Below are positions 37,979 to 48,699 of a DNA stretch of 51,558 nt, piece by piece; within the stretch, counting starts at the first letter, position 1, and every line of letters begins with the position of its first letter. Position numbers and translations under genes: made by a program. The DNA comes from Rhizophagus sp. LPA8_4_AMF (lineage: Eukaryota > Glomeromycota > Glomeromycetes > Glomerales > Glomeraceae). The DNA lies in the NCBI GenBank assembly GCA_021464525.1, contig JADRCO010000122.1, positions 1 to 51,558 on the forward strand. The letters run 5' to 3'. Below the pieces are notes generated by a model. It was not told the DNA's origin and ran no database searches. It saw nothing but the letters and a program-made list of their open reading frames with translations.

Positions 37979-40390
37979 TAATAATTAATTATTTACGCAA
38001 TTATGTAATTTATAACTTAACAGTTAATTAATAAAAGTATTAAAAAAAAAAAATATTTATGCTACTCATTAAAAATATATGTAGTCAAATTTACTATATA
38101 TCGTCTAATCAAATGTGAAAAATATTTTTTTTTATAAATTATTTTAGTAAAATTACTTAAAACGCACATTAAAGTAGAATTTATAAGATCTTAATATTCT
38201 GTAAAGATGTACGGGTTCAGTTGGCAAGTAGTGAACATAAACTTTCACAATTTTATCCTTTTTATACAGTACATGGAGACCGGTGTTGATGGGATTTTGA
38301 TATTGTACGACCAGTTTTCATGATGTATTTATCCCGTGATTTCCAGAAAATCTAGTTTATGGCATAATGCTCTTTTATTAATAAGCACTAATATTCACGG
38401 TATTTTACAATATCTCTAGATGGCGAAGTATCGTCTGTAATCGTCCGCTTCTATCTGAAAAAGGGAAGTTTCGATCTCACACTTATTATTCAGATACATA
38501 GTTTTACAAGCATCTCATTTCGAAACTTGAATATTTTTGCAAAAGCTATAATTTAGGTTTGTCTATACTGCTTTCTTACATGTAGGAGAAACTTGAACAA
38601 AAAACAATCCAGCTTGGTTTTATTAGTACCAATAAATCCGTAAAAAAAGGACTTTTTACAAAATCATCAATAAAAATGATCATTAGCATACATGCTTTCC
38701 ATAACCCCTACAATAGGAAATATCTTTTCTTGGATATAAAAAGCACGAGATAATATCAGATATGTAGTTTTTTTTTTAAAAAAAAGAATAGCCTGATATT
38801 TCTACTGCGGATTATTAAATTTTTTGTTATACATTTAATACGTCTATTAATTGATGGTTTATATCACTAAAATACTACCCTTTAACTGTTTAACAAGCCC
38901 ACTATCACCAAAATTCTCTTTATAAATTTTTGTAATTCGGTTGGATTACAGTAGATAGCCATGATAGTTTTACAAAGAAAGACGCAAGTAAAACAGAACC
39001 TTTCAAAATTTTCTCACCTGTTTGTGATGATTTTATAAGTATACTCGTACTTAGAATCGAATGTCCATTCGCATCTACATTAAGATAGCCCAATTAGTAT
39101 GTGTAAGTAAAAAAATAAATACTTCGCTTTTACTGCTTTTATTGAACTTTTCAGCTTTTGCTTCTCTATTGATATATAAACATCTGCTGTATCAATTGTT
39201 CAGAATCGCCAAATTCTTATTTTGGATTTTTCATTAAATCGAGCCATTCTTTAGCTAGTTTCAGTTGGGTAACCAATTTTTAATATTTTTTATTATTTTT
39301 TAATTAGAGTTTGTTAACCAATTTATTAATAATTCATCGATTATAAGTTACATAATTATGTTTTATACCCTTTCCCTATGCTCTTGTAATCAAATACCTC
39401 ATGTTTTTATGTGATAATGGTCTGGCATTAAAACGATGAGAGATCATTCTGGCTTGAAATCAGGTTGGTATTAAGTGTAAAGATGTACTAGCTTGAACTG
39501 TTGGCTAGGCATTTTTTAGATATTCAAGTTTTTTTTTGAAATCATTTTAGTTATATCGAGAGCACGGAACTGATAAAAGTATCATTTGGTAATAATCCTT
39601 ATAAATAATATTTTAACGAATTTTATTAAAATAACCAAATTTTTTATTAAATAAAAACTAATACAGTATTATTAAAATTTATTATACTGCAAGAAGGTTA
39701 TACTTGCTCTTTATTCGAAATTCTGAAAAAATCTATGGAGAGGGGTTAAGAGGTCTAAAAAATGCATTCTATGTCAATACCTGAAACACGTTATTACATA
39801 TTCAAATTACAAGAATAAAAATCAAAAAAAATCCAACTTTATTTTTTTTGAGTCAAGTAGTCAACACCTCAAATCCTAAAAAACACAAATTACCACCTAT
39901 CGGTAGTCGATACTATCACCTCAGTCACGCATATAATTATTACTTTTTGGTTATATCAAAAAGTCATGTTACACGATCAATAATCTGAGAAATCATCGAA
40001 AAGTTTATAATATTTATATTTTTAATTCGAAATATGAATGAAATTAACTACGAATTCTCATTCGTTCATCATCCATCTATCGCGTCTTTCTCAACATCAA
40101 ATAAAACAAGCTTTTTCATATTGGGAACTGTCCTAAATTACGAAATACAAAATCCTTACAATATATAATAAAATTATAAAACAACTAAATTCCATATTTT
40201 ATCTGTTTGATATGCACTTTATTTCAAATTAATATATATAAGAATTATGTAATTTATCTTTTTATTTCGTTTCGCAATTTCGTATTCTGGAATTTTGAAT
40301 ATGTCGACATTTTGTACAAGTCGTTTCTTGAATTTGTTAATCGAGATGGAACGTCACCATTCTGAATTTCGTGATTTCTTACCGAGCCCG
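37979..40390. other. AT-rich intergenic DNA, no gene supported
   Basis: The UNC79-like 3' flank (AATAAA-like signal near 38029) is followed by more than 2 kb with less homopolymer than the left end of the window but no sustained open frame. A 33-codon frame starting at 40301 (MSTFCTSRF...) is too short to support. No transposon ends were recognised. Confidence 0.5.
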
Positions 40391-40391
40391 A

Positions 40392-40484
40392 CTATTTACT
40401 AAAGTTTTTTATTGTTAACAACTACTAAAATATTAAGCAAGAACAACCAAATTGTTGTTAATAATAAAAAATTTTAGTAAATAG
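40392..40484. repeat. Perfectly paired 31-bp inverted repeat (hairpin)
   Basis: Arms 40392-40422 and 40454-40484 pair over all 31 positions. 29 are Watson-Crick pairs and two would be G-U in RNA. Both arms begin CTATTTACTAAA when read inward. The loop is 31 bp. It could be a minimal MITE or a transcribed hairpin. There are no clear target duplications. Confidence 0.75.
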
Positions 40485-43400
40485 CCATCACATTAATATC
40501 ATATGATCGATATACTGCGATGCTATCAATTATCAATTAATTAATTTATCTGATATACGCAGTATACGCAGTATACGCATCGTATACACTTTATAAAACA
40601 ATTTTAATAAATCCACCCATTTACTTAAAATCCTCTTTTCAAATAAAGAAATTTTTTTTTTTTTTGGTAAATATTTCTTAAACGATTACGTCCATGAATG
40701 CGTGGCGCGTGAAAAAAAAATGCATTATTAATTTGCTTTTTATTAGATCTGAATTGTATGAAGTTTTATATTAAATATAATTGACGTGATTAATTAATAA
40801 CTGATAATAATTAGGATGTTGATTGTATAATTAGTTACCATCATCATTCATCATCATTCATTAGTATAGACGAAAATTACATTCCACAGATTAACGCTAA
40901 AACGGTTTTTGATATTCTTTGTCATATTTATGGAGATTATATTTACGGATCTTCCCTTAAATATTATGATATAAATTGACTTGGAAGTCCTGATATTCTT
41001 GAAGATTATCCGTTCAAAGCTGCGTGCTTATATCTAATGATATAAGTTACTAATTACATCTTTGGTTTTAAGTTTTAAATATATGAATTCTATTTGTATA
41101 GTGTGCAAAAGATGGAAAATTTTAATTGAACTTGTATTAACTAAAGAAATCGAATTCAGATGAAGTAAAATATTACTTAGAGACTTATAATTGTCGCTTT
41201 CAATAAAAAAAAAAAAAAAGATTATCATGGATACTTTCTCTTCCAACTCTTCCTCCTCGTATTCCTCTTCAGTATCCTCCTCTTCCCCGTCATCGTCATC
41301 CTGGTCCTCGCGTCCTCCTCCTTTTGCCTTGAAGCTCGTCCGTGCGATAACATCTTAAGACCAGAATAACCTACAATAACGATCGCAATATACTGTATAT
41401 AAACGATACTGTATGTATAACTGTTGTATACTGATGAATTCTTAACATAATGGATACAAAAAATGAAAAGTAGTAAAATGATAAAAAAAGTTTAATAAAA
41501 AGATGGTACTAATAATACGTCGCGTAAAATAAGACAAAATAGGTTAAAAGAGATCAACGAGCAATATCTTCAAAGTGTCTTACCCTCTTGATAGATGAAA
41601 TTTTTTATTTCTTAATACAATGTAAATTATATTTAATCTAGTTTCGCTAAAGAATATTATACCTAATAGGATATAATAGTATATATTTGAATTACACAAT
41701 TACATGATATATGATACATTCGAATTAATGTTTGGAATACTAATTTTAAACCGGGGAAGATAACCAAAAGATAACCAGAAGATAACTAGTGTACTGTGTA
41801 CTGTATACATATATATGAGTAAAGTGATAATGTGATAAGTCAATTGTTCAAACTTTGATATTTCAAATTGCTGTAAAAAATATTTTATCCCAAATGAAAT
41901 ATGGGACATGATATGCCGTACTTATTGTTTGATGGTCTGGCATTCACCTTACTTTGGCGTCTCATAAACAAATGTAACCAATATAACTAATCTGATCACA
42001 TATATGTTGTAATCCAAACACGACCATTTCCTAAATCAACATGGTCATTATCTGAAACATATTTACAACCCTACAAACTTAAAAAAGATTAATTCCCCAA
42101 CAGTTAGGGGTTTTGGTCTGGGGCATAAAGTTCGTTCCCAAGTTGAATTATGACATAATAAACATAATGGCAAACTTAAATAGAATGAATTACCTAAACT
42201 AGTAAGGTTTGTGACTGGAACATAAGGATCGGTTTAAATTGATAATCTTCGATTTGGGTTCATTGATGAATTTACCTTATGGGATTGTTTTGCTTTTGTA
42301 AATTAATGAATGGGATTTTTTTTGAGACTTATTGAGGAATCAATGAAAAAGAGGAATGAAAATCTTTTTTAAGAAATTATCTTTGAGAGAATTATCTGTG
42401 GAGAATTATCTTTGTAAGCAAGAATTATATGGTAAACTACCCTAAAAATAGATTTATATAATTACTATTGAGGGAATTGAAGGAATTATCCTTGCGAGAA
42501 TTATTTTTGTATTAATATAATTTATATATCGTATATCACGGTCCATAGTAAGACCTAGTAGATATATATTTACTATACACGGAAATTTAAAATTAAAATT
42601 TGTAAAATATTTGGGGTATAATACTATGAACTTTAATGTAAAATATTTTACGCAATATAAATTCTCGTACTCATGTACAAGATACGCGGGGGTACTATGG
42701 CCCGTGATATGCGGTATTTATAGAATCTATTCTATTTTATATATTTATTTCTTTGTAAGAATTCTTTTTAATATACTGTATTTTATTTCTTAGTAAGAAA
42801 ATTGTTTGATATATTTTATATATTTATTTTTTGTATTCTAATAAAAAATTCTTTCTCACTTTTTTTGATTCGCAGCTTTTGCATGCAGTAAGATCATTGG
42901 TGAAGAATTCTTTGTTTCTTTGTATTCTTGAAATCTTTGAAACATATCCTTAAAAATACCATGCATTTTTAAGTTAAAATTAAAGTTAGTAAAAAGAGTA
43001 TTTACTTTACATGTGAAGTCTGTGAAGTCTGTGAAGTCTGTGAAAGCTGTGAAGATATGAAGACTATGAAAACTATGAAATGTTATTGAAGCAAATAAAA
43101 AATTTAAATTTTTTTTTTTTTTTCTTTTACATCTTTTAAAAATTTTATCAAAAAATATTGTGATAAAAAAATAATTATTATAGTGATTAAAATTTTTTTA
43201 GATGAATCAATCAATGGCGTTTAGAGAAGGGTCGGACAAATTTATATCTATAGAATTTCCAAATTTGGAATTCAATTCTAAATTCTTTTATTACTTAATT
43301 ATTTGAATTCTAAAAAAGAAATTTAAGTAATCAATTTTTAAAACACGTAATCATTATATGGGAAAGAAATTGTCTTACTTATTAAGGTAATATCAATCAT

Positions 43401-44019
43401 TTTTTTCGTTTTATTATTTTTTCAGATATTTTATTTTTCTTTTTTATATCAAAAAAGATCATCCTTTTATTGTTCAAAAATAGTTTAGTAGATCGACAAA
43501 AAAAATTTAAAAATTTCTTTACGGCATATTTCTGTATTGTACATTTTTATTGTACACGTCAAACAATAAATATTGCTTTTTCTCCTGCATTTTATGTATT
43601 TTAATAGCTAATTAAAATTTGAAATTCATAAAAGAAATTTAAAATATCAAATCAACGAGAAATGAAAGATATTAAGAAATTTATGGCATCAAATCAACGG
43701 AAGATTAAAGTATTAAACATAAAGTCGACCCTATAAAAAATTTTCTGGGAAAAATTCCGATAAATGATCATTTTTCTAGTTTTTTCATTCTCAAAAAAAA
43801 ACTTCGATATGTTATCAATTTTTTAAAAAAAATTTTTATAGGGCGACGGGAGATAAATATTATTTTTTATTATATAATTACAATATATGTTACGTATACT
43901 AATTTTTAATTGCTAATCGCTAATTGTTAAATTCTAAATTCTAAATTCTAAATTCTAATTATTAATTGCTAATTGTTACCATATGATCTAATCAACTACA
44001 ATGCTACAATCCGCCATAT
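40485..44019. other. AT-rich intergenic DNA with short tandem repeats
   Basis: No gene is firmly supported. Noted inside: a GTATACGCA tandem repeat (about 40553-40585), a GC- and TCC-rich island with a 43-codon Ser-rich frame (41227-41358), a TGTGAAGTC tandem repeat (about 43013-43045), and an ATTCTAA tandem repeat (about 43930-43958) just downstream of the next gene. Confidence 0.5.
41227..41358 (+). other. Possible 43-residue serine-rich small ORF or acidic exon on the other strand
   Basis: The plus strand starts at an ATG and reads MDTFSSNSSSS..., with more than 20 serines in 43 codons before TAA. The minus strand of the same DNA reads an acidic stretch (DQDDDDGEEEDTEEEYEEEE). The island is clearly richer in C/G than its surroundings, so it may be a remnant or a single exon of a gene. 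Neither reading has a recognisable family, and direction is undecided. Confidence 0.25.
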
Positions 44020-45567
44020 CTACCATAAAATGGATGATGATATGGCATTTTTACCATTAGATAAATTATTTACTTCATAAGCCATCCTTGTAAAAGTACT
44101 ATTTACAGTACCAATAAAAGTTCCACCATGAGCTGTTACTAATAAATCTATTATAGGTATATAAAAATTTGATAAATTAATATTTTTATCATAATCACTT
44201 GATAAATTCTTAAGAATTTTTAAATCCTTTTCAAAATCAAATAAAGTGAATATACAAGATAAATTATTATAAAATTTTGATAAATCTTTTTTTGGTTGAT
44301 TAGAATCTGTTGCTATATAAATTATAGGTAAATTATTTTTTAAACATTGATCTAAATTATTATAATTATTATTATTATTATTATTATTATAATCTTCATC
44401 ATTATTATAATTATTATTATTATTATTATTATTATTATAATGATGATGATTATTATTAAATAAATTTAATTTTAATAAATTTTTAATTAATTCATTAAAA
44501 ATTAAATTTATATTCTTTTCACCAATATCTTTAAAAATTCCATCACCTACTCTAATATGTAAACCAAAATAATTCCCTTTACCACCTAATTTATTAATAA
44601 TATTATTAGTTATACTTAATATATTCTTATTATTAATAATTAATTTATTATGAATTAAATTTCTAAAATTAATATTATCATCATTTTCTAATATTATTTT
44701 ATAATTACTAAATAATGAAGTGAAATGTAATAATTTTTTTTTGATTTTTAAAAAATCTTTTATAAAGAATTTTTTTTGAAACCCTTCTAAATCTTTTTTT
44801 GATTTCTTATTATCAAAAAATTTATATTCATAAGTTTCATTTTCAATAAATAAATAAGTATCATTTTTTTTAATATTTAAATTATTTAATAACTTATTTA
44901 ATGAAAAATCTTTATCTCGATTAATCATTTTAACATGTTTTTTTAATTCTTTTAAATCAAAAATATCTTCCCAATTCATCATTGTTAAATTATCATATTT
45001 TGAATATTTTTTATCATTACAAAATATATTATCATCATTTATTGAACAATGATTTTTTCGATAATTTTTTGCTTGAATCATTTCATTTAAATTATTATAT
45101 AAAGGATAATATGAATGATAATGTGGTACGTAATTAATTAATACAGGTGGCATAATTAATGTACGATTTGTTATATATGATAACATTATTGCATTCATTA
45201 ATGCTCCATGTTGATTATGAAATCCACTATGAGGTAAGTATGTTAAGAATTTTTCTGAGGGATCAATGGTGGAAGTGGTAGTAGAAGTGGTAGTAGGAGT
45301 GGTGGTGGGGGTAGCGGAAGTGGTAGTAGTAACAGAGGTATTAATGCTATCAATGGTATCAATGGTATCAATGGTATCGATGGTATCAATGGTATCAGAG
45401 GTATCGGTAGAATATGATGATGATGAAGTTATTGTAAATAAGAATTCGGTTGAAAATGTATAAAATGTTATAAATAATGTTATGATTATTATTGGAAAGA
45501 TTGTTTTAAATAAAAATTTGTTTCTTGAATGTAATCTTTCACGTGAATCGATGTTTTCATGAAACAT
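44020..45567 (-). CDS. Type II membrane protein, O-fucosyltransferase-like
   Basis: A single-exon frame of 515 residues. An N-terminal basic tail is followed by one membrane helix (about residues 23-50, TIFPIIIITLFITFYTF) and a Ser/Thr-rich stem (about 50-105) containing five tandem DTI units, as expected for a Golgi type II enzyme. The lumenal part carries motifs of the GDP-fucose protein O-fucosyltransferase superfamily: GFHNQHGALMNAIMLSYITNR (donor-binding loop), HIRVGDG (the conserved His-x-Arg), IYIATDSNQ, and near the C-terminus LLVTAHGGTFIGT plus NSTFTR. Asn-rich runs from AAT repeats interrupt the domain near residues 375-405. The acceptor is unknown. The family call comes from the motifs and their order. 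Start at the first ATG, just upstream of the anchor. Confidence 0.75.
   Translation of the reverse strand: MFHENIDSRERLHSRNKFLFKTIFPIIIITLFITFYTFSTEFLFTITSSSSYSTDTSDTIDTIDTIDTIDTIDSINTSVTTTTSATPTTTPTTTSTTTSTIDPSEKFLTYLPHSGFHNQHGALMNAIMLSYITNRTLIMPPVLINYVPHYHSYYPLYNNLNEMIQAKNYRKNHCSINDDNIFCNDKKYSKYDNLTMMNWEDIFDLKELKKHVKMINRDKDFSLNKLLNNLNIKKNDTYLFIENETYEYKFFDNKKSKKDLEGFQKKFFIKDFLKIKKKLLHFTSLFSNYKIILENDDNINFRNLIHNKLIINNKNILSITNNIINKLGGKGNYFGLHIRVGDGIFKDIGEKNINLIFNELIKNLLKLNLFNNNHHHYNNNNNNNNNYNNDEDYNNNNNNNNYNNLDQCLKNNLPIIYIATDSNQPKKDLSKFYNNLSCIFTLFDFEKDLKILKNLSSDYDKNINLSNFYIPIIDLLVTAHGGTFIGTVNSTFTRMAYEVNNLSNGKNAISSSILW
45340..45405. repeat. 9-bp coding minisatellite (Asp-Thr-Ile units)
   Basis: Seven or so copies of a 9-bp unit GTATCAATG (plus-strand reading) lie inside the stem region of the minus-strand glycosyltransferase gene and encode repeated Asp-Thr-Ile. 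The neighbouring 45260-45340 is a second, GTGGTAGTA-like repeat encoding the Thr-rich stem. Confidence 0.8.
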
Positions 45568-47008
45568 TTTTTTTTTTTTATTTTTTAAAAAAAAAATAAA
45601 ATAAAAATAAAAATAAAAATGATTGTTTTATTAAAAATAAAATAAAATAAAATGTTTGTTTTAAAAAAAAAAAAATTTGGTTTAATAATCAAAATTTGGT
45701 TTAATAATAATCTTTTTTTTTAAAAAAAATTAAAAGAAAGTGGAGAATTTCAAATTTCGAAAAAAAAAAAAAATATTCCAAAATAATCCATAAAGCTTTT
45801 ATACATGTATCGGTTGATTTTCATTAGGGTGATACGAGACTATTCCAAAAGATACTAAAAGGAAAGACAAAATTAATTAAAAAAAATTTAATACGTACAG
45901 AAAAAATTTATTTTTTAACGAAAATTCTAAAGAGAAATAAAATAATACATTTGTAACTTTTCTTCATAAAGATTAATAAAGTACAATATGAAAAAATAAT
46001 AAAAATGTAATTTTTGTATACAGTCAATCTCATATACAGTCTATCTCAGTCAATCTCATATTACAGTCAATCTCATATAAAAGAAAGTATCTAATATAGT
46101 AATATTATAAATATATTTTCGTTTATATTTCGTATATCTGTACTAATCTGTATATCTTCTGAATAGAAACCCTGAAGGACAAAAAAAATTTCTTTTTTTT
46201 TTTGTTTGTTTTTTTCAAATTTTTATTAACTTTATTAATTATTTATTTAAAAATCGGTAAATTAAATAATAAATTGAACGAAAGAGATCTTACATTAAAA
46301 TTTCGTTTCGATTAGTTCGTTTTTTTTTTTTTTTATGTAACAGGTAATCTGATGTGAGGGATTATGACATTATGTATTTATGTTGGTGTTACTTAATCAT
46401 CTAATGATTTTACATTTTTGTTATTTTTGTTATTTTTGTCCTATTATGCCAAGAAAATAAGAAAATACACAAAATTCACGTTTTTTACACAATTCACGTT
46501 TTTTTGGCAGATCATATATATAATTAGTAAAAAAAGATTTCTTTAATTTTCAAGAAAGTTTTTTTCTCATAAAAGAAACAAAATGCCAAGATATTTTTTT
46601 TAATATCAAGGATCACATATTTAACCATATTTTACATTAGTAGCTATAAAAAAAAAATATATATATATATACTATAATTATAATGATCATTCATCCAAAA
46701 AAAAAAAATTACCGTTTTTCGTTTTTTCGTTTTTAAAAAAAAAAAAATTTACACATGTAAAAACAAAAAAATATAAAAAAGAAGAAAAAATATAATAAAA
46801 TAAGAAATAGCAAAAAAAAAAAAAATTATACATAAAGAAATAATAATATTTTAGTTAATTAAAAAATAAAATGATTTTTTTTTTTTGGAAATATTTTTTT
46901 TAAAGTTGACCATTTTTCTTAACGTTGACCAAACGTTGCCATTTTGACGTTGACCATTTTTCTTTTTAAAGCAGTCCATTTTTCTTAACACTGTGCTGAC
47001 CATTTTTC
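45568..47008. other. AT-rich intergenic DNA with homopolymers and short repeats
   Basis: This is the upstream region of the first O-fucosyltransferase-like gene and the 3' flank of the second. It is dominated by A and T homopolymers. Three copies of CAGTCAATCTCATATA-like units occur at about 46021-46080. A loose repeat GTTGACCATTTTTCTTA occurs at 46905-47008. No open frame or RNA gene was seen. Confidence 0.5.
46905..47008. repeat. Degenerate repeat of GTTGACCATTTTTCTTA units
   Basis: About four or five imperfect copies of a unit containing TTGACCATTTTTCTTA run right up to the stop codon of the minus-strand gene at 47009, so they lie in its 3' untranslated region when transcribed. Confidence 0.6.
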
Positions 47009-48311
47009 TTAAAATCTTACAATAGTATCAAAAGTATTATTATCGGATTTTTTATATCCTCTCAATTCCGCAAAAATTTTCGCCCTTTTGGAATCAGTGG
47101 GATCATTACAAGGCCATCTAGGTAAACCAATAAACTTATCTGCTTTAATGCTTATCAATTTATCTATAATATCCCTAATACTACTTTCTTCAAGTTCATC
47201 CTTTAAAATATTTTCAAATGATTTCAAAGCACCCAAAGAATCTGCGGTATAATAAGGAATTGTTGAAGTTATAAGTTTAATGGTTTCAGTATGAATATGA
47301 GAGAAACGATGAGTTGAACGAATAACTGGTTGAGTGGAATTTAAATAAATGATATCATTTAATCTATATAAAGGATAATCCGAAACAAAATATATATTTT
47401 CAATATCAGTAAGATCAATAGTTTTTTGTACTTTTGATAAAAGTCTTGAAGCGCAGATTGGTAAAGCGGGATCTTTGGTATTTTCAAAATCCCATTGAAT
47501 AGCTATATAAGGTCTTAGAGAATTTATAATTTTTGTGGCAGTATCTTCAATAATTGTTGAATAAGGCAAATAAGGAGGTAATTCATTAAAGAATATAGAT
47601 TCTCTAATATCATGCCTAATTAATAATACATCAGAATTATCTTGTAAATTATTTAATAAAAATTTTTTTAATTCATCTCTACCATCATTTCCATCATCAT
47701 CCACAATCCAGTTATTCCATGATAATCTTAATAATTTGAAAGGTGTAGTATCATTTAATTTTAATTTAAATCTATCAAGACACCAAACTTTTTTTAAAGA
47801 ATTTGAATAAGGAGGAGTATTAACAATAGAATTTTCATCCACTCCATCAGTTATATAATAATGAGAAGTTGAAGGTTTATCATATCTTTGATAAGACCAT
47901 TTTTGAAATTCATCTTGAGTGATAAATTTTACATTAGGAAAATTTTGTTGTAATTTATTTATATCATAATAAAGACTGAATGGAAAAGGTTGACAAGTTG
48001 AAATCTTTTTGGATCTAACATTGGTTAAAACCATAATTCTTCCAAGTGATTCTGCCAATTTCACGTAAGTTAAAAATTCAATGTCCGATACTGAAGTATC
48101 CATATTTGGTGGAAAATAAGCTAATAAAAATTTACATTTAGATTCATTACAATATTTTCCATTAACCTTTTTGTCATGTTCGTACACATTTTTAATATTA
48201 TTATATTCATCAACATCAAATTTCTGTTTGATAGGTTTATTATTAATATTCTTCTAAGAACGGGCGGGAATGGAATATATCACGAACGAAAAAAAAAAAT
48301 ATTATGAACGA

Positions 48312-48351
<40 letters not shown>

Positions 48352-48699
48352 GTATACGTAATATGAATATGTATTAGAAGTATTAGAAGTATACACTATT
48401 AGTATACATTACTAGTATACACTACTAGTATACACTACTAGTATACAACTAATATACAACTTGTATACAACTTGTATACAACTTGTATACAATTAATATA
48501 CAAATTATTATCAATCACTTACTTCATTGCAAGGAACTTTATTAACTTTTAAATATTCACCAGGAAATAAGGCTCTCGGTAAAATTACAAACATGAAATT
48601 TGCAATGCTGCATAAAAATATTGCACAAAACACGAAATATGAAATTCTTTTTCTCGTATCCCTAGGGATTGAGAGAGGACTTTTTTCTCTCGGCATCAT
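47009..48699 (-). CDS. Type II membrane protein, putative O-fucosyltransferase-like glycosyltransferase
   Basis: Two exons, 48523-48699 and 47009-48253, joined in frame at GAA|gtaagt...ttcttag|AAG, give 473 residues. A short basic N-terminus (MMPREKSPLSIPRDTRKR) precedes one membrane helix (about residues 20-42), predicting a Golgi or ER type II protein. The lumenal part begins with a FLLAYFPPN segment and a LAESLGRIMVLTN helix, and later has YIAIQWDFEN, a CASRLLSKV segment and NIYFVSDYP. This order resembles fungal proteins of the GDP-fucose O-fucosyltransferase superfamily, in which IAIHWR carries the catalytic Arg. Here the position reads IQWDF, so the usual His/Arg pair seems changed. Activity and acceptor are therefore uncertain. 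A second ATG one codon downstream is equally possible as start. The 269-nt intron is long for this window and repeat-filled. Confidence 0.7.
48318..48500. repeat. GA microsatellite and GTATAC palindrome array in an intron
   Basis: Inside the intron 48254-48522 lie a GA run (about 48318-48350) and roughly nine copies of the palindrome GTATAC, first in units of about 14 bp (ACTACTAGTATAC) and then of about 11 bp (AACTTGTATAC). Each unit can pair with its neighbours. Confidence 0.8.

Noticed and set aside
40301-40402. 33-codon frame beginning MSTFCTSRF
   Set aside because: Too short to support without expression data, and its end runs into the hairpin at 40392.
41034-41246. 70-codon minus-strand frame beginning MEEKVSMI
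   Set aside because: Most of it is poly-T and AT-rich translation; only the adjoining acidic island is unusual, and it is treated separately.
45266-45463. 65-codon Val/Ser-rich plus-strand frame
   Set aside because: Shadow of the repeat-coding stem region of the minus-strand O-fucosyltransferase-like gene.
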